DNA from: Nitrospirota bacterium
GTDB taxonomy: Bacteria > Nitrospirota > Nitrospiria > Nitrospirales > UBA8639
Direction of reading: 5' to 3'
NCBI GenBank assembly: GCA_020355985.1
Contig: CP070628.1
Coordinates: 1,467,543 to 1,483,190 of the forward strand
Length of the DNA: 15,648 bases
Part shown: positions 7,689-15,020 of the stretch, one piece after another
How positions within the stretch are numbered: the stretch's first letter is position 1
How the letters are laid out: each line of letters opens with the position of its first letter
Made by a program: the position numbers and the translations under genes
The notes under the pieces: model-generated
Told to the model about the DNA's origin: nothing
The model's input: only the letters and a program-made list of their open reading frames with translations
The model's database searches: none

Positions 7689-8915
7689 ATGGCGTGTTAT
7701 GTTCAAAAGTTCGGTGGGACTTCGGTTGGGAGCATTGAGCGCATTCAACACGTGGCTCAGCTTATTGACAAAACGTATCGTGAGGGGCATCAATTAGTTG
7801 TCGTCTTGTCTGCCATGAGTGGGGAGACTGATCGTCTCAACAAAATGGCCAGGGAGTTGAGCACAGATCCTGATGACCGCGAACTGGACGTATTACTCTC
7901 GTCTGGAGAACGCGTGACCATAGCCTTAATGGCCATGACGTTAAACAGTCTAGGAGTTAAAGCGCGATCATTTACCGGGCGGCAAGTTGGTATTATGACG
8001 GATGGGGCCCATACCAAAGCAAGGGTTTCTCGTGTCGATACGAAGCGGGTCAGGGCGGCCTTACAAGATGGGGTGGTCCCCATTGTGGCAGGGTTTCAAG
8101 GTATTAATGAAGCGTCCGATGTGACGACTTTGGGACGGGGAGGATCAGATCTTACCGCTGTGGTCTTGGCAGCTGCGCTGAAAGCCGAGACGTGTTTTAT
8201 TTATACTGATGTGGATGGTGTATATACCGCCGATCCTAATATGGTTCCTTCCGCTCGGCGGCTGGAGAAGATCTCGTATGAGGAAATGTTGGAACTGGCC
8301 AGCTTGGGTGCCAAGGTCTTACAGACACGCTCGGTGGAGCTTGCTGCGAAACATCAGGTCCCGGTGGAGGTGCGATCCAGTTTTCAGGACGGACCGGGAA
8401 CCCGTGTGGTAAAAGAGGATGCAGATATGGAACAAGTCTTAGTTTCTGGAGTGACAGGGGATCGCAATCAGGCTAAGGTCACCGTGATTGGTGTCCCGGA
8501 TCAGCCTGGTATTGCGGCAAAAATCTTTGTTGCGATTGCGGAATCGGGGATCAATGTGGATATGATTATTCAAAATGTCAGTCATGAATCCTTGACGGAC
8601 ATTTCCTTTACGGTGCCAAGGGGAGAGCTAAAGGCAGCGACCAGTCTCATTCGAGATCTTGCCAAAGAAGTTAATGCGCGAACATTTGAGGTGAATGAAG
8701 CGATTGCCAAAGTCTCTTTGGTCGGAGTGGGGATGCGGTCTCATTCCGGGGTCGCTGCACGAATGTTTGCGACGCTTTCACGAGATGGGATTAATATTAT
8801 GATGATCAGCACCTCGGAAATTAAGATTTCGTGTGTAGTAGAAGAAAAATATATGGAATTGGCGGTGCGGGGTTTGCACCAAGAATTCGAGTTAGAAAAA
8901 TCGCCAAATGCCTAG
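7689..8915 (+). CDS. lysC: Aspartokinase with two ACT domains
   Basis: LysC phosphorylates aspartate, the first step to lysine, threonine and methionine. The kinase domain covers about 1-245: [10 protein letters not shown] (6-15), [13 protein letters not shown] (38-50), SSGERVT (71-77), GFQGIN (135-140), [10 protein letters not shown] (148-157) and [13 protein letters not shown] (172-184). The regulatory half has two ACT domains, starting near [11 protein letters not shown] and [12 protein letters not shown], which normally bind lysine and/or threonine for feedback inhibition. The 408-residue length fits the Bacillus/Corynebacterium alpha-subunit type. It starts 5 nt after the preceding stop. 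An internal in-frame ATG at codon 247 with its own Shine-Dalgarno is annotated separately. Confidence 0.96.
   Translation: MACYVQKFGGTSVGSIERIQHVAQLIDKTYREGHQLVVVLSAMSGETDRLNKMARELSTDPDDRELDVLLSSGERVTIALMAMTLNSLGVKARSFTGRQVGIMTDGAHTKARVSRVDTKRVRAALQDGVVPIVAGFQGINEASDVTTLGRGGSDLTAVVLAAALKAETCFIYTDVDGVYTADPNMVPSARRLEKISYEEMLELASLGAKVLQTRSVELAAKHQVPVEVRSSFQDGPGTRVVKEDADMEQVLVSGVTGDRNQAKVTVIGVPDQPGIAAKIFVAIAESGINVDMIIQNVSHESLTDISFTVPRGELKAATSLIRDLAKEVNARTFEVNEAIAKVSLVGVGMRSHSGVAARMFATLSRDGINIMMISTSEIKISCVVEEKYMELAVRGLHQEFELEKSPNA
8415..8429 (+). promoter_or_regulatory. Internal ribosome binding site and ATG in lysC (possible beta subunit start)
   Basis: GAGG at 8415-8418 lies 8 nt before an in-frame ATG at 8427 (codon 247). 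Translation from here would give a 162-residue protein, [12 protein letters not shown]..., consisting of just the two ACT domains. In Bacillus and Corynebacterium aspartokinases a beta subunit starts at the matching place. Use of this start here is inferred. Confidence 0.45.
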
Positions 8916-8962
8916 ATCGGGACACCTTGGATTAATGGGTGGTGCGAACGTAAGATGAGACA

Positions 8963-10552
8963 ATGAGTGCCATGACAAAACAGAATCCAACAATTGAAAT
9001 TTATGATACGACCTTGCGAGATGGTTCGCAGGCCGAAGACGTTAGTTTGTCGGTCGAAGATAAGGTCCGAATCGCCCTTAAATTAGATGAATTGGGCGTC
9101 CATTTCATCGAAGGGGGGTGGCCAGGAGCCAATCCTAAAGATATTGAGTTCTTTCAAATCATTAAATCCACTCCTCTTCAACAGGCAAAAATTGTGGCCT
9201 TTGGTTCGACGAGGAAGGCAAAGAATTTGGCCAACGATGACCCCACGCTTGAGGCACTGCTTTCGGCTGAAACCGATATTGTCACCATTTTTGGAAAGAG
9301 TTGGACCCTGCATGTTACAGAGGCCTTAGAGACGACTCTAGAAACCAATCTGGAATTAATTGGAGATTCCATTGCCTTTCTCCGGTCGAAAGGCCGGCAA
9401 GTGTTTTACGATGCCGAACACTTTTTTGATGGTTACAAAACTGATCCCACATATGCGCTAAAGACTATTGAGGCAGCCGTGAACGCTGGAGCTGAACGAA
9501 TTATCTTGTGCGATACCAATGGTGGCACGATGCCGTGGGAAATTCAGGAGATGGTATCAATCGTACGGAAACAATGTTCCGTTCCATTAGGCATTCATGC
9601 TCACAATGATGCCGAAATGGGCGTGGCGAATTCTTTGGTTGCGGTTCAGGCGGGTGCCATACATGTTCAGGGAACCATCAATGGCATCGGCGAGCGCTGT
9701 GGCAATGCGAACCTCTGTTCTATTATGGCCAATTTGGAATTGAAAATGGGTCGAATGGCGTTGGGCGAGGGACGGTTAGCAAACCTTAGACCCATTTCTC
9801 ACTATGTGGCGGAAATGGCCAATCTGCTTCCCAATAAGCGTCAGCCATACGTCGGAGATACCGCTTTTGCCCACAAGGGTGGTGTGCATATTCATGCGGT
9901 TCAAAAAAATCCTCTTACCTATGAGCATGTCCAACCGGATCAAGTTGGCAATCAACGTCGGGTGTTGATTTCGGATAATAGTGGGCGTAGTGCGGTGTTT
10001 AGCAAGATGGAAACGTTTGGTCTGGATCTTTCGCAAGATAACCCAAAGGTTCAGGAATTGTTGGGTTCTCTCAAAAACCTGGAATATGAAGGCTACCAGT
10101 TCGAGGGGGCGGAGGGATCGTTTGAGCTGCTTGTGCGCAAAGCTTTAGGGACCCATACGCCATCATTCGAGCTACTGGGTTGCCGAATAATTGTCGAGAA
10201 ACGCAAAACGCATGAAGAGGCCATCTCGGAAGCTACAATTATGGTCAAAGTGGGCGATGTGGTAGAACATACTGCGGCTGTCGGGGATGGCCCGGTTAAT
10301 GCTCTGGACCATGCCCTGCGAAAAGCTTTGGAACATTTCTATCCGCAGCTCAAAGAAGTCAAACTGTTGGACTATAAAGTCCGGGTCTTAACGGGGCTGA
10401 GAGGAACGGGTTCACGAGTCAGGGTGCTGATCGAATCCGGGGATCACAAAGAAAAATGGGGGACCGTCGGCGTATCGGAAAATATTATCGAAGCCAGTTG
10501 GCAGGCTTTAGCGGATAGCATTGAATATAAGCTTATGCGAGAAAAGCTCTAG
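8963..10552 (+). CDS. cimA: (R)-citramalate synthase
   Basis: CimA condenses pyruvate with acetyl-CoA to (R)-citramalate, opening a route to 2-oxobutyrate and isoleucine that does not need threonine deaminase. The HMGL-like TIM barrel begins with [14 protein letters not shown] (12-25), the motif holding the catalytic Arg19 and metal-binding Asp20. It continues with [13 protein letters not shown] (48-60), typical of CimA rather than LeuA, and GIHAHND (210-216) with metal ligands His212 and His214. GERCGNANL follows at 243-251. The C-terminal part, about 390-529, is the LeuA-type allosteric dimer domain that usually senses isoleucine. The 529-residue length is standard. ATG at 8963 has a weak GAGA upstream; an ATG three codons later is possible. 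The gene lies 47 nt after lysC and closes the operon; I see no strong terminator after it. Confidence 0.92.
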   Translation: MSAMTKQNPTIEIYDTTLRDGSQAEDVSLSVEDKVRIALKLDELGVHFIEGGWPGANPKDIEFFQIIKSTPLQQAKIVAFGSTRKAKNLANDDPTLEALLSAETDIVTIFGKSWTLHVTEALETTLETNLELIGDSIAFLRSKGRQVFYDAEHFFDGYKTDPTYALKTIEAAVNAGAERIILCDTNGGTMPWEIQEMVSIVRKQCSVPLGIHAHNDAEMGVANSLVAVQAGAIHVQGTINGIGERCGNANLCSIMANLELKMGRMALGEGRLANLRPISHYVAEMANLLPNKRQPYVGDTAFAHKGGVHIHAVQKNPLTYEHVQPDQVGNQRRVLISDNSGRSAVFSKMETFGLDLSQDNPKVQELLGSLKNLEYEGYQFEGAEGSFELLVRKALGTHTPSFELLGCRIIVEKRKTHEEAISEATIMVKVGDVVEHTAAVGDGPVNALDHALRKALEHFYPQLKEVKLLDYKVRVLTGLRGTGSRVRVLIESGDHKEKWGTVGVSENIIEASWQALADSIEYKLMREKL

Positions 10553-10637
10553 GGGAAAAGGAGTTCTTTTCACTCTCGTTCTCCTCCGTTCCACTTGTTC
10601 GAATATTGGGGATAAGGCACTGAAAAGTAAGAAGTTC

Positions 10638-10666
10638 TTGACAAGTTGGATGAGTGGGGTTACGTT
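10638..10666 (+). promoter_or_regulatory. Candidate promoter of ihfA-merR
   Basis: A perfect -35 TTGACA (10638-10643) is followed after 17 bp by TACGTT (10661-10666), which keeps the three most important -10 bases. The start site would be near 10673, giving a 75-nt leader that contains CCGTC/GACGG (10680-10702), able to form a short hairpin. The rest of the 195-nt gap after cimA shows no gene. Confidence 0.42.
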
Positions 10667-10747
10667 CTGCCAATCAAGGCCGTCAGGAGATAGAATAGAC
10701 GGTTACTTTTCACTCCTTTCACAATCAATTGCCAGGGGGTACTGATT

Positions 10748-11023
10748 ATGCGAAAGGCGGATATCGCCGATATCATTACAGAGACTGCCGGGATTCAGAA
10801 AACGGAATCCATGGAGATGGTCGAGCAGGTCTTGGATTTGATCAAGGCTATGATGCAACAAGGAGAAATCGTCAAAATTGCCGGTTTTGGTAATTTTGTC
10901 GTCCGAAATAAAGGCGAACGAAAAGGACGAAATCCTCGGACTGGAGAGGAAATTGCTATTACCCCTCGTCGAGTGGTGACTTTCCGTCCAAGCGCCCTCT
11001 TTAAGCAATATGTCAATTCCTAA
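10748..11023 (+). CDS. ihfA: Integration host factor alpha subunit (HU/IHF family)
   Basis: This is a small DNA-bending protein of the nucleoid that binds as a dimer and shapes promoters and recombination sites. The 91 residues are the whole HU/IHF fold: an N-terminal helical pair starting RKADIADIITETAG, then IVKIAGFGNFVVRNKGERKGRNP with the conserved GFGNF turn, the DNA-gripping arm RNPRTGEEIAI, and RRVVTFRPS. The arm sequence and the PRRVVTFRPS strand match IhfA better than HU. A strong AGGGGGT lies 8 nt before the ATG. It is followed after 36 nt by merR, a pairing seen in many Deltaproteobacteria and relatives. An IhfB partner is not in the window. Confidence 0.9.
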   Translation: MRKADIADIITETAGIQKTESMEMVEQVLDLIKAMMQQGEIVKIAGFGNFVVRNKGERKGRNPRTGEEIAITPRRVVTFRPSALFKQYVNS

Positions 11024-11059
11024 CGGCTGGGGCGTATGAAAATTATGGTGTGAGCAGGC

Positions 11060-11410
11060 ATGGGAGTGGGCACGAAACACGAGGAAAAGGCTGGGTATAA
11101 GATTGGGGAAGTGGCCTCGATAACGAAACTTCCTGCCTATGTTCTACGGTTTTGGGAATCCGAGTTCATTTTCCTGAAACCAAAAAAAAGTCAAGGCAAA
11201 CACCGTATTTATACGAAAACGGATATCGAAACGATTTTTGAAATCAAACGAATGCTATATGAAGAAGGGTATACGATTGCGGGACTGAAACGTTTTTGGT
11301 ATCGGAAGAAAAAGGGCGGTCAAGCGGTTCAAGTGCCCAAAGATCTCGTAAAAAAGGCCAAATCTGAATTGCAGGGTATTTTAAAGCTTTTAGACCGGCA
11401 GTCAGCCTAA
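11060..11410 (+). CDS. MerR-family transcriptional regulator, short form
   Basis: The N-terminal winged helix-turn-helix of the MerR family spans about residues 12-80: [22 protein letters not shown] (13-34), then [33 protein letters not shown] (48-80). Only about 35 residues follow (a basic stretch, then a short amphipathic dimerisation helix). There is no effector-binding domain and no metal-binding cysteines. Such minimal MerR proteins beside ihfA are common, but their ligand and targets are not known to me; autoregulation of the ihfA-merR unit is a reasonable guess. The ATG start has only a weak GAGCAGG close upstream. The family call is firm and the function is not. Confidence 0.88.
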   Translation: MGVGTKHEEKAGYKIGEVASITKLPAYVLRFWESEFIFLKPKKSQGKHRIYTKTDIETIFEIKRMLYEEGYTIAGLKRFWYRKKKGGQAVQVPKDLVKKAKSELQGILKLLDRQSA

Positions 11411-11412
11411 AT

Positions 11413-11442
11413 TGGTCAATGAAACAGGTAAAAAATTATAAT
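11413..11442 (+). promoter_or_regulatory. Promoter of tRNA-Pro
   Basis: A perfect -10 TATAAT (11437-11442) follows TGGTCA (11413-11418; four of six -35 bases) at 18 bp. Transcription would begin near 11449, only about 5 nt before the mature tRNA. Confidence 0.5.
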
Positions 11443-11453
11443 GTGACATTTGG

Positions 11454-11530
11454 CGGGGCGTGGCGCAGCCCGGTAGCGCACTCGCTTGGGGTGCGAGAGG
11501 TCGGCCGTTCAAATCGGCTCGCCCCGACCA
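11454..11530 (+). tRNA. tRNA-Pro, anticodon GGG
   Basis: The full cloverleaf can be drawn. The acceptor stem CGGGGCG (11454-11460) pairs with CGCCCCG (11520-11526). The D stem is GCGC/GCGC (11463-11466 with 11476-11479). The anticodon stem CTCGC/GCGAG encloses the loop TTGGGGT, with anticodon GGG at 11488-11490. The T stem GGCCG/CGGCT (one G-U pair) encloses TTCAAAT. The discriminator base A and the 3' CCA are encoded. It reads CCC and CCU proline codons. Confidence 0.97.
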
Positions 11531-11562
11531 AATTCTAAAATATTGAGTGAAAAGCGAGGAGT

Positions 11563-11587
11563 AAGGAAGAGGCTTCTCTCTTTTTTG
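11563..11587 (+). terminator. Weak terminator-like site after tRNA-Pro
   Basis: A short purine/pyrimidine hairpin (AGAG-GCTT-CTCT) is followed by a run of six T residues. The stem is only 4-5 bp, so the call rests mostly on the T-run and the position between converging genes. Confidence 0.3.
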
Positions 11588-11595
11588 GGATATTC

Positions 11596-11850
11596 TTAAC
11601 TTTGTAAATCTTCATCTTCAATCAACTCTTCACTATCTGGCATTCCATACGCAACAAATTTCGCATACGAGAGATAAATTTGGCTGCTGTCCCGCATCGC
11701 TGTTGAGCCGGCTTTCATACGCTGGAATTTCACCTGGTCTTCTTCATCCTCACTCTTTTGTAAGGCCCCGACGTATTCTTCTAGTAAAATTGAATAGCGC
11801 TGCATGGCCTGCTCAATTTCCATATAGGCTTGCATGATGTCATCTTGCAT
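11596..11850 (-). CDS. Small acidic helical protein of unknown function
   Basis: I do not recognise this 84-residue protein. It is rich in Glu, Asp, Gln and Met and looks entirely helical: a first helix ([20 protein letters not shown]), a charged stretch KSEDEEDQ, a second segment around [15 protein letters not shown], and an acidic tail. There is no signal peptide, membrane segment or cysteine. It is a real gene on two grounds: a textbook GGAGG lies 7 nt before the ATG, and a promoter can be drawn upstream. It is monocistronic, reads against the ihfA-merR-tRNA unit and is divergent from the glycosyltransferase cassette. Confidence 0.75.
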   Translation of the reverse strand: MQDDIMQAYMEIEQAMQRYSILLEEYVGALQKSEDEEDQVKFQRMKAGSTAMRDSSQIYLSYAKFVAYGMPDSEELIEDEDLQS

Positions 11851-11877
11851 TGATTGTCCTCCACGAAAATAATTTTC

Positions 11878-11906
11878 ACCTTACAAAAGCCCGTACCCCT
11901 GGTCAA
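11878..11906 (-). promoter_or_regulatory. Candidate promoter of the small acidic protein gene
   Basis: Reading leftward, TTGACC (11901-11906) and TAAGGT (11878-11883) are 17 bp apart. The start site would be near 11871, about 20 nt before the ATG and just ahead of its strong Shine-Dalgarno. Confidence 0.42.
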
Positions 11907-11960
11907 CTTTCCCTAAAAAATCATAGATGAATAGCCCCGAAGCTTTCATAGACCCATGTA

Positions 11961-12028
11961 TTCAGGGAATGCCCATTATGTCACGATCACGTTTGACCGA
12001 TTTTTCAGGGATTCAGTAGAATGCCCTG
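11961..12028. repeat. Split direct repeat and imperfect palindrome before the glycosyltransferase cassette
   Basis: TTCAGGGAATGCCC (11961-11974) recurs at 12004-12026 as TTCAGGG and AATGCCC with 9 extra bases between the halves. In the second copy, CAGGGATTC (12006-12014) can pair with GAATGCCCTG (12019-12028) except for one bulged G, and this covers the -10 of the cassette promoter. Function unknown; an operator is possible. Confidence 0.4.
11993..12022 (+). promoter_or_regulatory. Candidate promoter of the GT2-LAB_N-ArnT cassette
   Basis: TTGACC (11993-11998) and TAGAAT (12017-12022), each one base from consensus, are 18 bp apart. The start would be near 12029, about 70 nt before the first ATG. 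The remainder of this 248-nt gap holds no gene I can support. Confidence 0.5.
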
Positions 12029-12098
12029 GCTGAGTTGGGCCCCCAATAAGTGCATGGTGTCCAAAGAGAAATGGCTGGCAGCCTAATCCGCTCTTCCC

Positions 12099-12854
12099 AT
12101 GAACACCCTTCCCCTCCCATGGATTACCATCGTTATTCCGATCAAGGATGAACGGGACAACATTCCATTATTAGTAAGCCAATTGCTGAAATTTTTTGAA
12201 GTTCGGCCAGAGAGTAAAACCGCTTCTTTTGAACTGATATTGGTGGATGATGGGAGTACGGATGGCAGTGAGACATTGTTGGACGAATTAGTCATGCAAT
12301 CCCCGGCTGTTCGAGTCATTCACTTGGACAAAAATCATGGGCAAACGGCTGCCTTTGATGCGGGGTTTCGACAAGCAAAAGGTGAACTGATTGCCACGAT
12401 GGATGGAGATCTGCAATATGATCCGAAGGATTTTGCTAAACTCCTGCCATTGGTAGAACAGTTTGATTTGGTCTGCGGGCGACGTTCAGCTCGACACGAC
12501 AATATGGTCCGCCGATGGTCATCAACCATTGCCAACCAAGTAAGAAATTGGGTGATCCATGATGGTATTTCGGACACGGGGTGTTCATTGAAAATCTTCC
12601 GAAGAGCTATTGTCGAACGGATGCCTTTGTTTAAAAATATGCATCGTTTTTTCCCGGCGTTAGCTAAGATGTATGGGTTTACGGTGACAGAAGTGCCAGT
12701 CCAACATTTTCCGCGTGCGCATGGGGTGTCAAAATATGGCGTCGGTAATCGATTATTTGCAGGCTTGTATGATTTGTTTGCCGTTCGATGGATGCAGAAA
12801 CGCTGTCTGAACTTTACCATGCGGGAATCCAAGCGCCCCCAATCCCATGAATGA
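12099..12854 (+). CDS. GT2 glycosyltransferase, dolichyl-phosphate mannose synthase-like
   Basis: This is a GT-A-fold family 2 transferase that probably moves a sugar from a nucleotide donor onto undecaprenyl phosphate at the cytoplasmic face of the inner membrane. Motifs are ITIVIPIKDERDNI (9-22), LVDDGSTDGS (48-57), KNHGQTAAFDAGFRQAKG (78-95), the metal-binding DGD in ATMDGDLQYDP (99-109), and SDTGCSLKIFRR (158-169) for the acceptor region. At 251 residues it lacks the C-terminal membrane helices of ArnC or GtrB, as in short DPM1-type enzymes, so it would be peripheral. The ATG has no good Shine-Dalgarno. The next gene follows after 10 nt, and the pair with an ArnT-like enzyme supports a lipid-linked sugar role. 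The sugar itself cannot be read from sequence. Confidence 0.88.
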   Translation: MNTLPLPWITIVIPIKDERDNIPLLVSQLLKFFEVRPESKTASFELILVDDGSTDGSETLLDELVMQSPAVRVIHLDKNHGQTAAFDAGFRQAKGELIATMDGDLQYDPKDFAKLLPLVEQFDLVCGRRSARHDNMVRRWSSTIANQVRNWVIHDGISDTGCSLKIFRRAIVERMPLFKNMHRFFPALAKMYGFTVTEVPVQHFPRAHGVSKYGVGNRLFAGLYDLFAVRWMQKRCLNFTMRESKRPQSHE

Positions 12855-12864
12855 TCGTTAACGG

Positions 12865-13161
12865 ATGGATTTCACATCACTGTCAACGGAAGAAATGGTA
12901 TGGTTAGGGATTGGGTTTTTGGGGCAAAGCCTCTTTTTTTCGCGCTGGTTGCTGCAATGGGCTTCATCAGAACGCCGGGAAGAAAGTCATATCCCCGTAT
13001 CATTTTGGTATATGAGTTTGATTGGAAGTGTCATTGTATTGGCCTATGCCTTTCACCGTGTGGATCCGGTCTTTATCGCGGGACAAAGCGTGGGGACCAT
13101 CGTCTATGTGCGTAACCTCATTCTTCTCTATCGTGCCAAGAAGCGAGCGGTGAGTGGATAA
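12865..13161 (+). CDS. Small membrane protein of the lipid-A-disaccharide synthase N-terminal domain family (LAB_N)
   Basis: The 98 residues are almost entirely one LAB_N domain (Pfam PF07578 by recollection), marked by FLGQSLFFSRWLLQW (18-32), ESHIPVSFWYMSLIGS (40-55) and GQSVGTIVYVRNLILLYR (73-90). Three hydrophobic segments are visible, near 12-30, 46-64 and 68-89. Despite the name, the domain has no known transferase activity when it stands alone. Its place between a lipid-carrier GT2 and an ArnT-like enzyme is the position occupied by the ArnE/ArnF flippase subunits in the arn operon, which suggests a transport or accessory role. Its stop overlaps the next start by 8 nt. Confidence 0.88.
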   Translation: MDFTSLSTEEMVWLGIGFLGQSLFFSRWLLQWASSERREESHIPVSFWYMSLIGSVIVLAYAFHRVDPVFIAGQSVGTIVYVRNLILLYRAKKRAVSG

Positions 13162-14896
13162 TCTCTCGCCTCCTTCTACTTCTTCTTCTCTTCAATCCAA
13201 GTTTTCTCACTCCTCCCTGTCGCATATAGCCCTGCTACTGGTGCTCGGCATCTGGCTGTTCGGCTTGGAAGGAGGATGGCTTGGTGGGTTAGAGATAGGT
13301 GATTTAGGACTGACTGATCGTGATGAAGGTAGTAACGCCGAAGCGGCTCGAGAGATGTTGGAAACTGGTGATTGGATTTCACCCACACTCAATTACGAAC
13401 CACGTTTTGCCAAACCCGCATTCGTCTACTGGCTGATTAGCGGCTCCTATAGCCTGTTTGGTATTAATGAATTTTCTGCCAGATTTCCTTCAGCCTTCTC
13501 CGGGTTGTGTGTTGTGTTGCTACAGTATGCGTTTGTTTATCGATGGCTTGGAGCGCCTCTGGCTTGGCTATCGTCGATCATGCTGTTGCTCAATATGGAA
13601 TTCTTGGCGATTAATCGTATGGTACTGACCGATCCGGAGTTGGTCATCTTTACGACTTTGGCGGGCTATAGTTTTTGGCACGCGTTACACGGTTCCACGA
13701 AAACCAGTCCATGGTGGTTCATCTCTTTTTACCTGGCCATGGGATTTGGGATGTTGGTGAAGGGGCCAGTCGGCATTATTATTCCGTTGGTTGGAGTTAT
13801 TCCCTATCTCACGTTCACTCGACAATGGAAAAATTTTTGGCAAAAAGGATTTCCGCTGCTCGGCTCAGGTCTGGTTCTCTTAGTCGCCGCTCCTTGGTAC
13901 GTAGCCATGTTTAAAATTCATGGCGAGGCCTACTGGGCTGCGGCGCAAGCTAACACAACCGGTCGGTTTATGAGCCCGATGGAAGGGCATGGAGGCACGT
14001 TTTTCTTTTATGTGCCCATTTTGCTACTAGGCTTTTTCCCTTGGAGTGCGTTCCTGCCCTCCGTGCTCTATCAATCGCTGAAACAGTGGAAAGCCTATTG
14101 GAACGGACAGAGCTTTGTGTCACGAGAAACCAATCTAGAATTTTTTCTTAGTCTATGGGTTGTAGGTTTGTTGATCTTCTTTACGCTCTCGGCTACGCGA
14201 TTACCTCATTATATTTATCCGCTGTTTCCACCATCGGCTATCTTGGTGGGTCTATGGTGGAAAAGATTTCAAGACCAATCATCATCCTTTGATTGGCGAA
14301 TCCCTCGCCGTCTGCTGCTTGGGATTGGGTATCTGTTGGGGATTGCCATCATTATCGCCCCGGCCATCTTTCAGCAATTCATGAAGCAGATAACCAAGGA
14401 GTTCCCTGCTGCCGTGCATGTGGATTTTGGTTGGCTCCCAACCATAATGGGTTTGGTCATTGTATTGGGAACCATGGGCATCCGACTTTGTCTGGATTCA
14501 GAGACCAAGCGGTCGTGGGCCGTGGGAATAGCAGGAGGGATGATGATGGTGTTTGGCTTATTCGGGGTAAAAGGAGCGCTTCCGGTGTATCACATGTATT
14601 TCATCGAACCACCGCAGCAATTAGCGACGATTGCCGGATTTAATTTGAAGGAAGATGACCGCCTGTTACAAGTAGGAAGAAAGCGCCCATCTCTCAGTTT
14701 TTACGCCAAGCGCAAAGTGCATTTTCTGGGACCACACGATGAAAAAGAATGGGAAATCAACCTGGCGGCTTCAGGCAAGAAAATGATCATCCTTCAGACC
14801 CCTCTCCGTCGCGATATTCCAGAGGCCGTCTCCGGTTGGACCGTTGTCCTCGAACACGGCGGCTTCTCGCTCCTCTCCAGTGAACCGCTGTTGTAA
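13154..14896 (+). CDS. ArnT-like GT-C glycosyltransferase (phospholipid carrier-dependent, GT83/PMT superfamily)
   Basis: This polytopic inner-membrane enzyme should transfer a sugar from undecaprenyl phosphate to lipid A or another envelope acceptor on the periplasmic side. The first membrane segment is at about 25-42. The first periplasmic loop carries the GT-C signature TDRDEGSNAEAAREML (54-69) with the catalytic acidic pair, then ETGDWISPTLN and RFAKPAFVYWL (84-94), all typical of ArnT. About ten further hydrophobic segments follow, including LVKGPVGIIIPLVGVIPYL (201-219) and RLPHYIYPLFPPSAILVGL (349-367). A soluble C-terminal region covers about 495-580. At 580 residues it is full length. 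The GTG start overlaps the LAB_N gene by 8 nt with GAGCGG just upstream, so translation is coupled. The acceptor and sugar are not known. Confidence 0.88.
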   Translation: MDNLSPPSTSSSLQSKFSHSSLSHIALLLVLGIWLFGLEGGWLGGLEIGDLGLTDRDEGSNAEAAREMLETGDWISPTLNYEPRFAKPAFVYWLISGSYSLFGINEFSARFPSAFSGLCVVLLQYAFVYRWLGAPLAWLSSIMLLLNMEFLAINRMVLTDPELVIFTTLAGYSFWHALHGSTKTSPWWFISFYLAMGFGMLVKGPVGIIIPLVGVIPYLTFTRQWKNFWQKGFPLLGSGLVLLVAAPWYVAMFKIHGEAYWAAAQANTTGRFMSPMEGHGGTFFFYVPILLLGFFPWSAFLPSVLYQSLKQWKAYWNGQSFVSRETNLEFFLSLWVVGLLIFFTLSATRLPHYIYPLFPPSAILVGLWWKRFQDQSSSFDWRIPRRLLLGIGYLLGIAIIIAPAIFQQFMKQITKEFPAAVHVDFGWLPTIMGLVIVLGTMGIRLCLDSETKRSWAVGIAGGMMMVFGLFGVKGALPVYHMYFIEPPQQLATIAGFNLKEDDRLLQVGRKRPSLSFYAKRKVHFLGPHDEKEWEINLAASGKKMIILQTPLRRDIPEAVSGWTVVLEHGGFSLLSSEPLL

Positions 14897-14931
14897 ACGA
14901 CAGAATCTTGTGTGGGAGATGGCGAGGATTT

Positions 14932-14961
14932 CTCACCCTCCCGGTTTTTGGGGAGAGTGAG
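14932..14961. terminator. Hairpin between convergent genes, probable terminator
   Basis: CTCACCCTCCC (14932-14942) pairs with GGGAGAGTGAG (14951-14961) with one mismatch in 11 positions and an 8-nt loop. It lies 35 nt after the ArnT-like stop and 60 nt before the end of the opposing gene. No T-run follows on either strand, so it is not a textbook intrinsic terminator. Confidence 0.5.
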
Positions 14962-15020
14962 TTGAGTCAAATCACATTGAATGAGAATGTGGAATTTCGA
15001 AACAAAAGGGCGAAGAAGGC

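Noticed and set aside
10554..10590. AAAAG-GAGTT-CTTTT hairpin after cimA as a terminator
   Set aside because: The stem is five A/T-rich pairs with no following T-run, too weak to call.
12335..12832. Open frame of 165 codons antisense to the GT2 gene
   Set aside because: It mirrors the codon structure of a well-supported glycosyltransferase and has no start context of its own.
14293..14643. Open frame of 116 codons inside the ArnT-like gene in another frame
   Set aside because: The sense frame is an unbroken membrane protein; this one is a shadow without a ribosome binding site.
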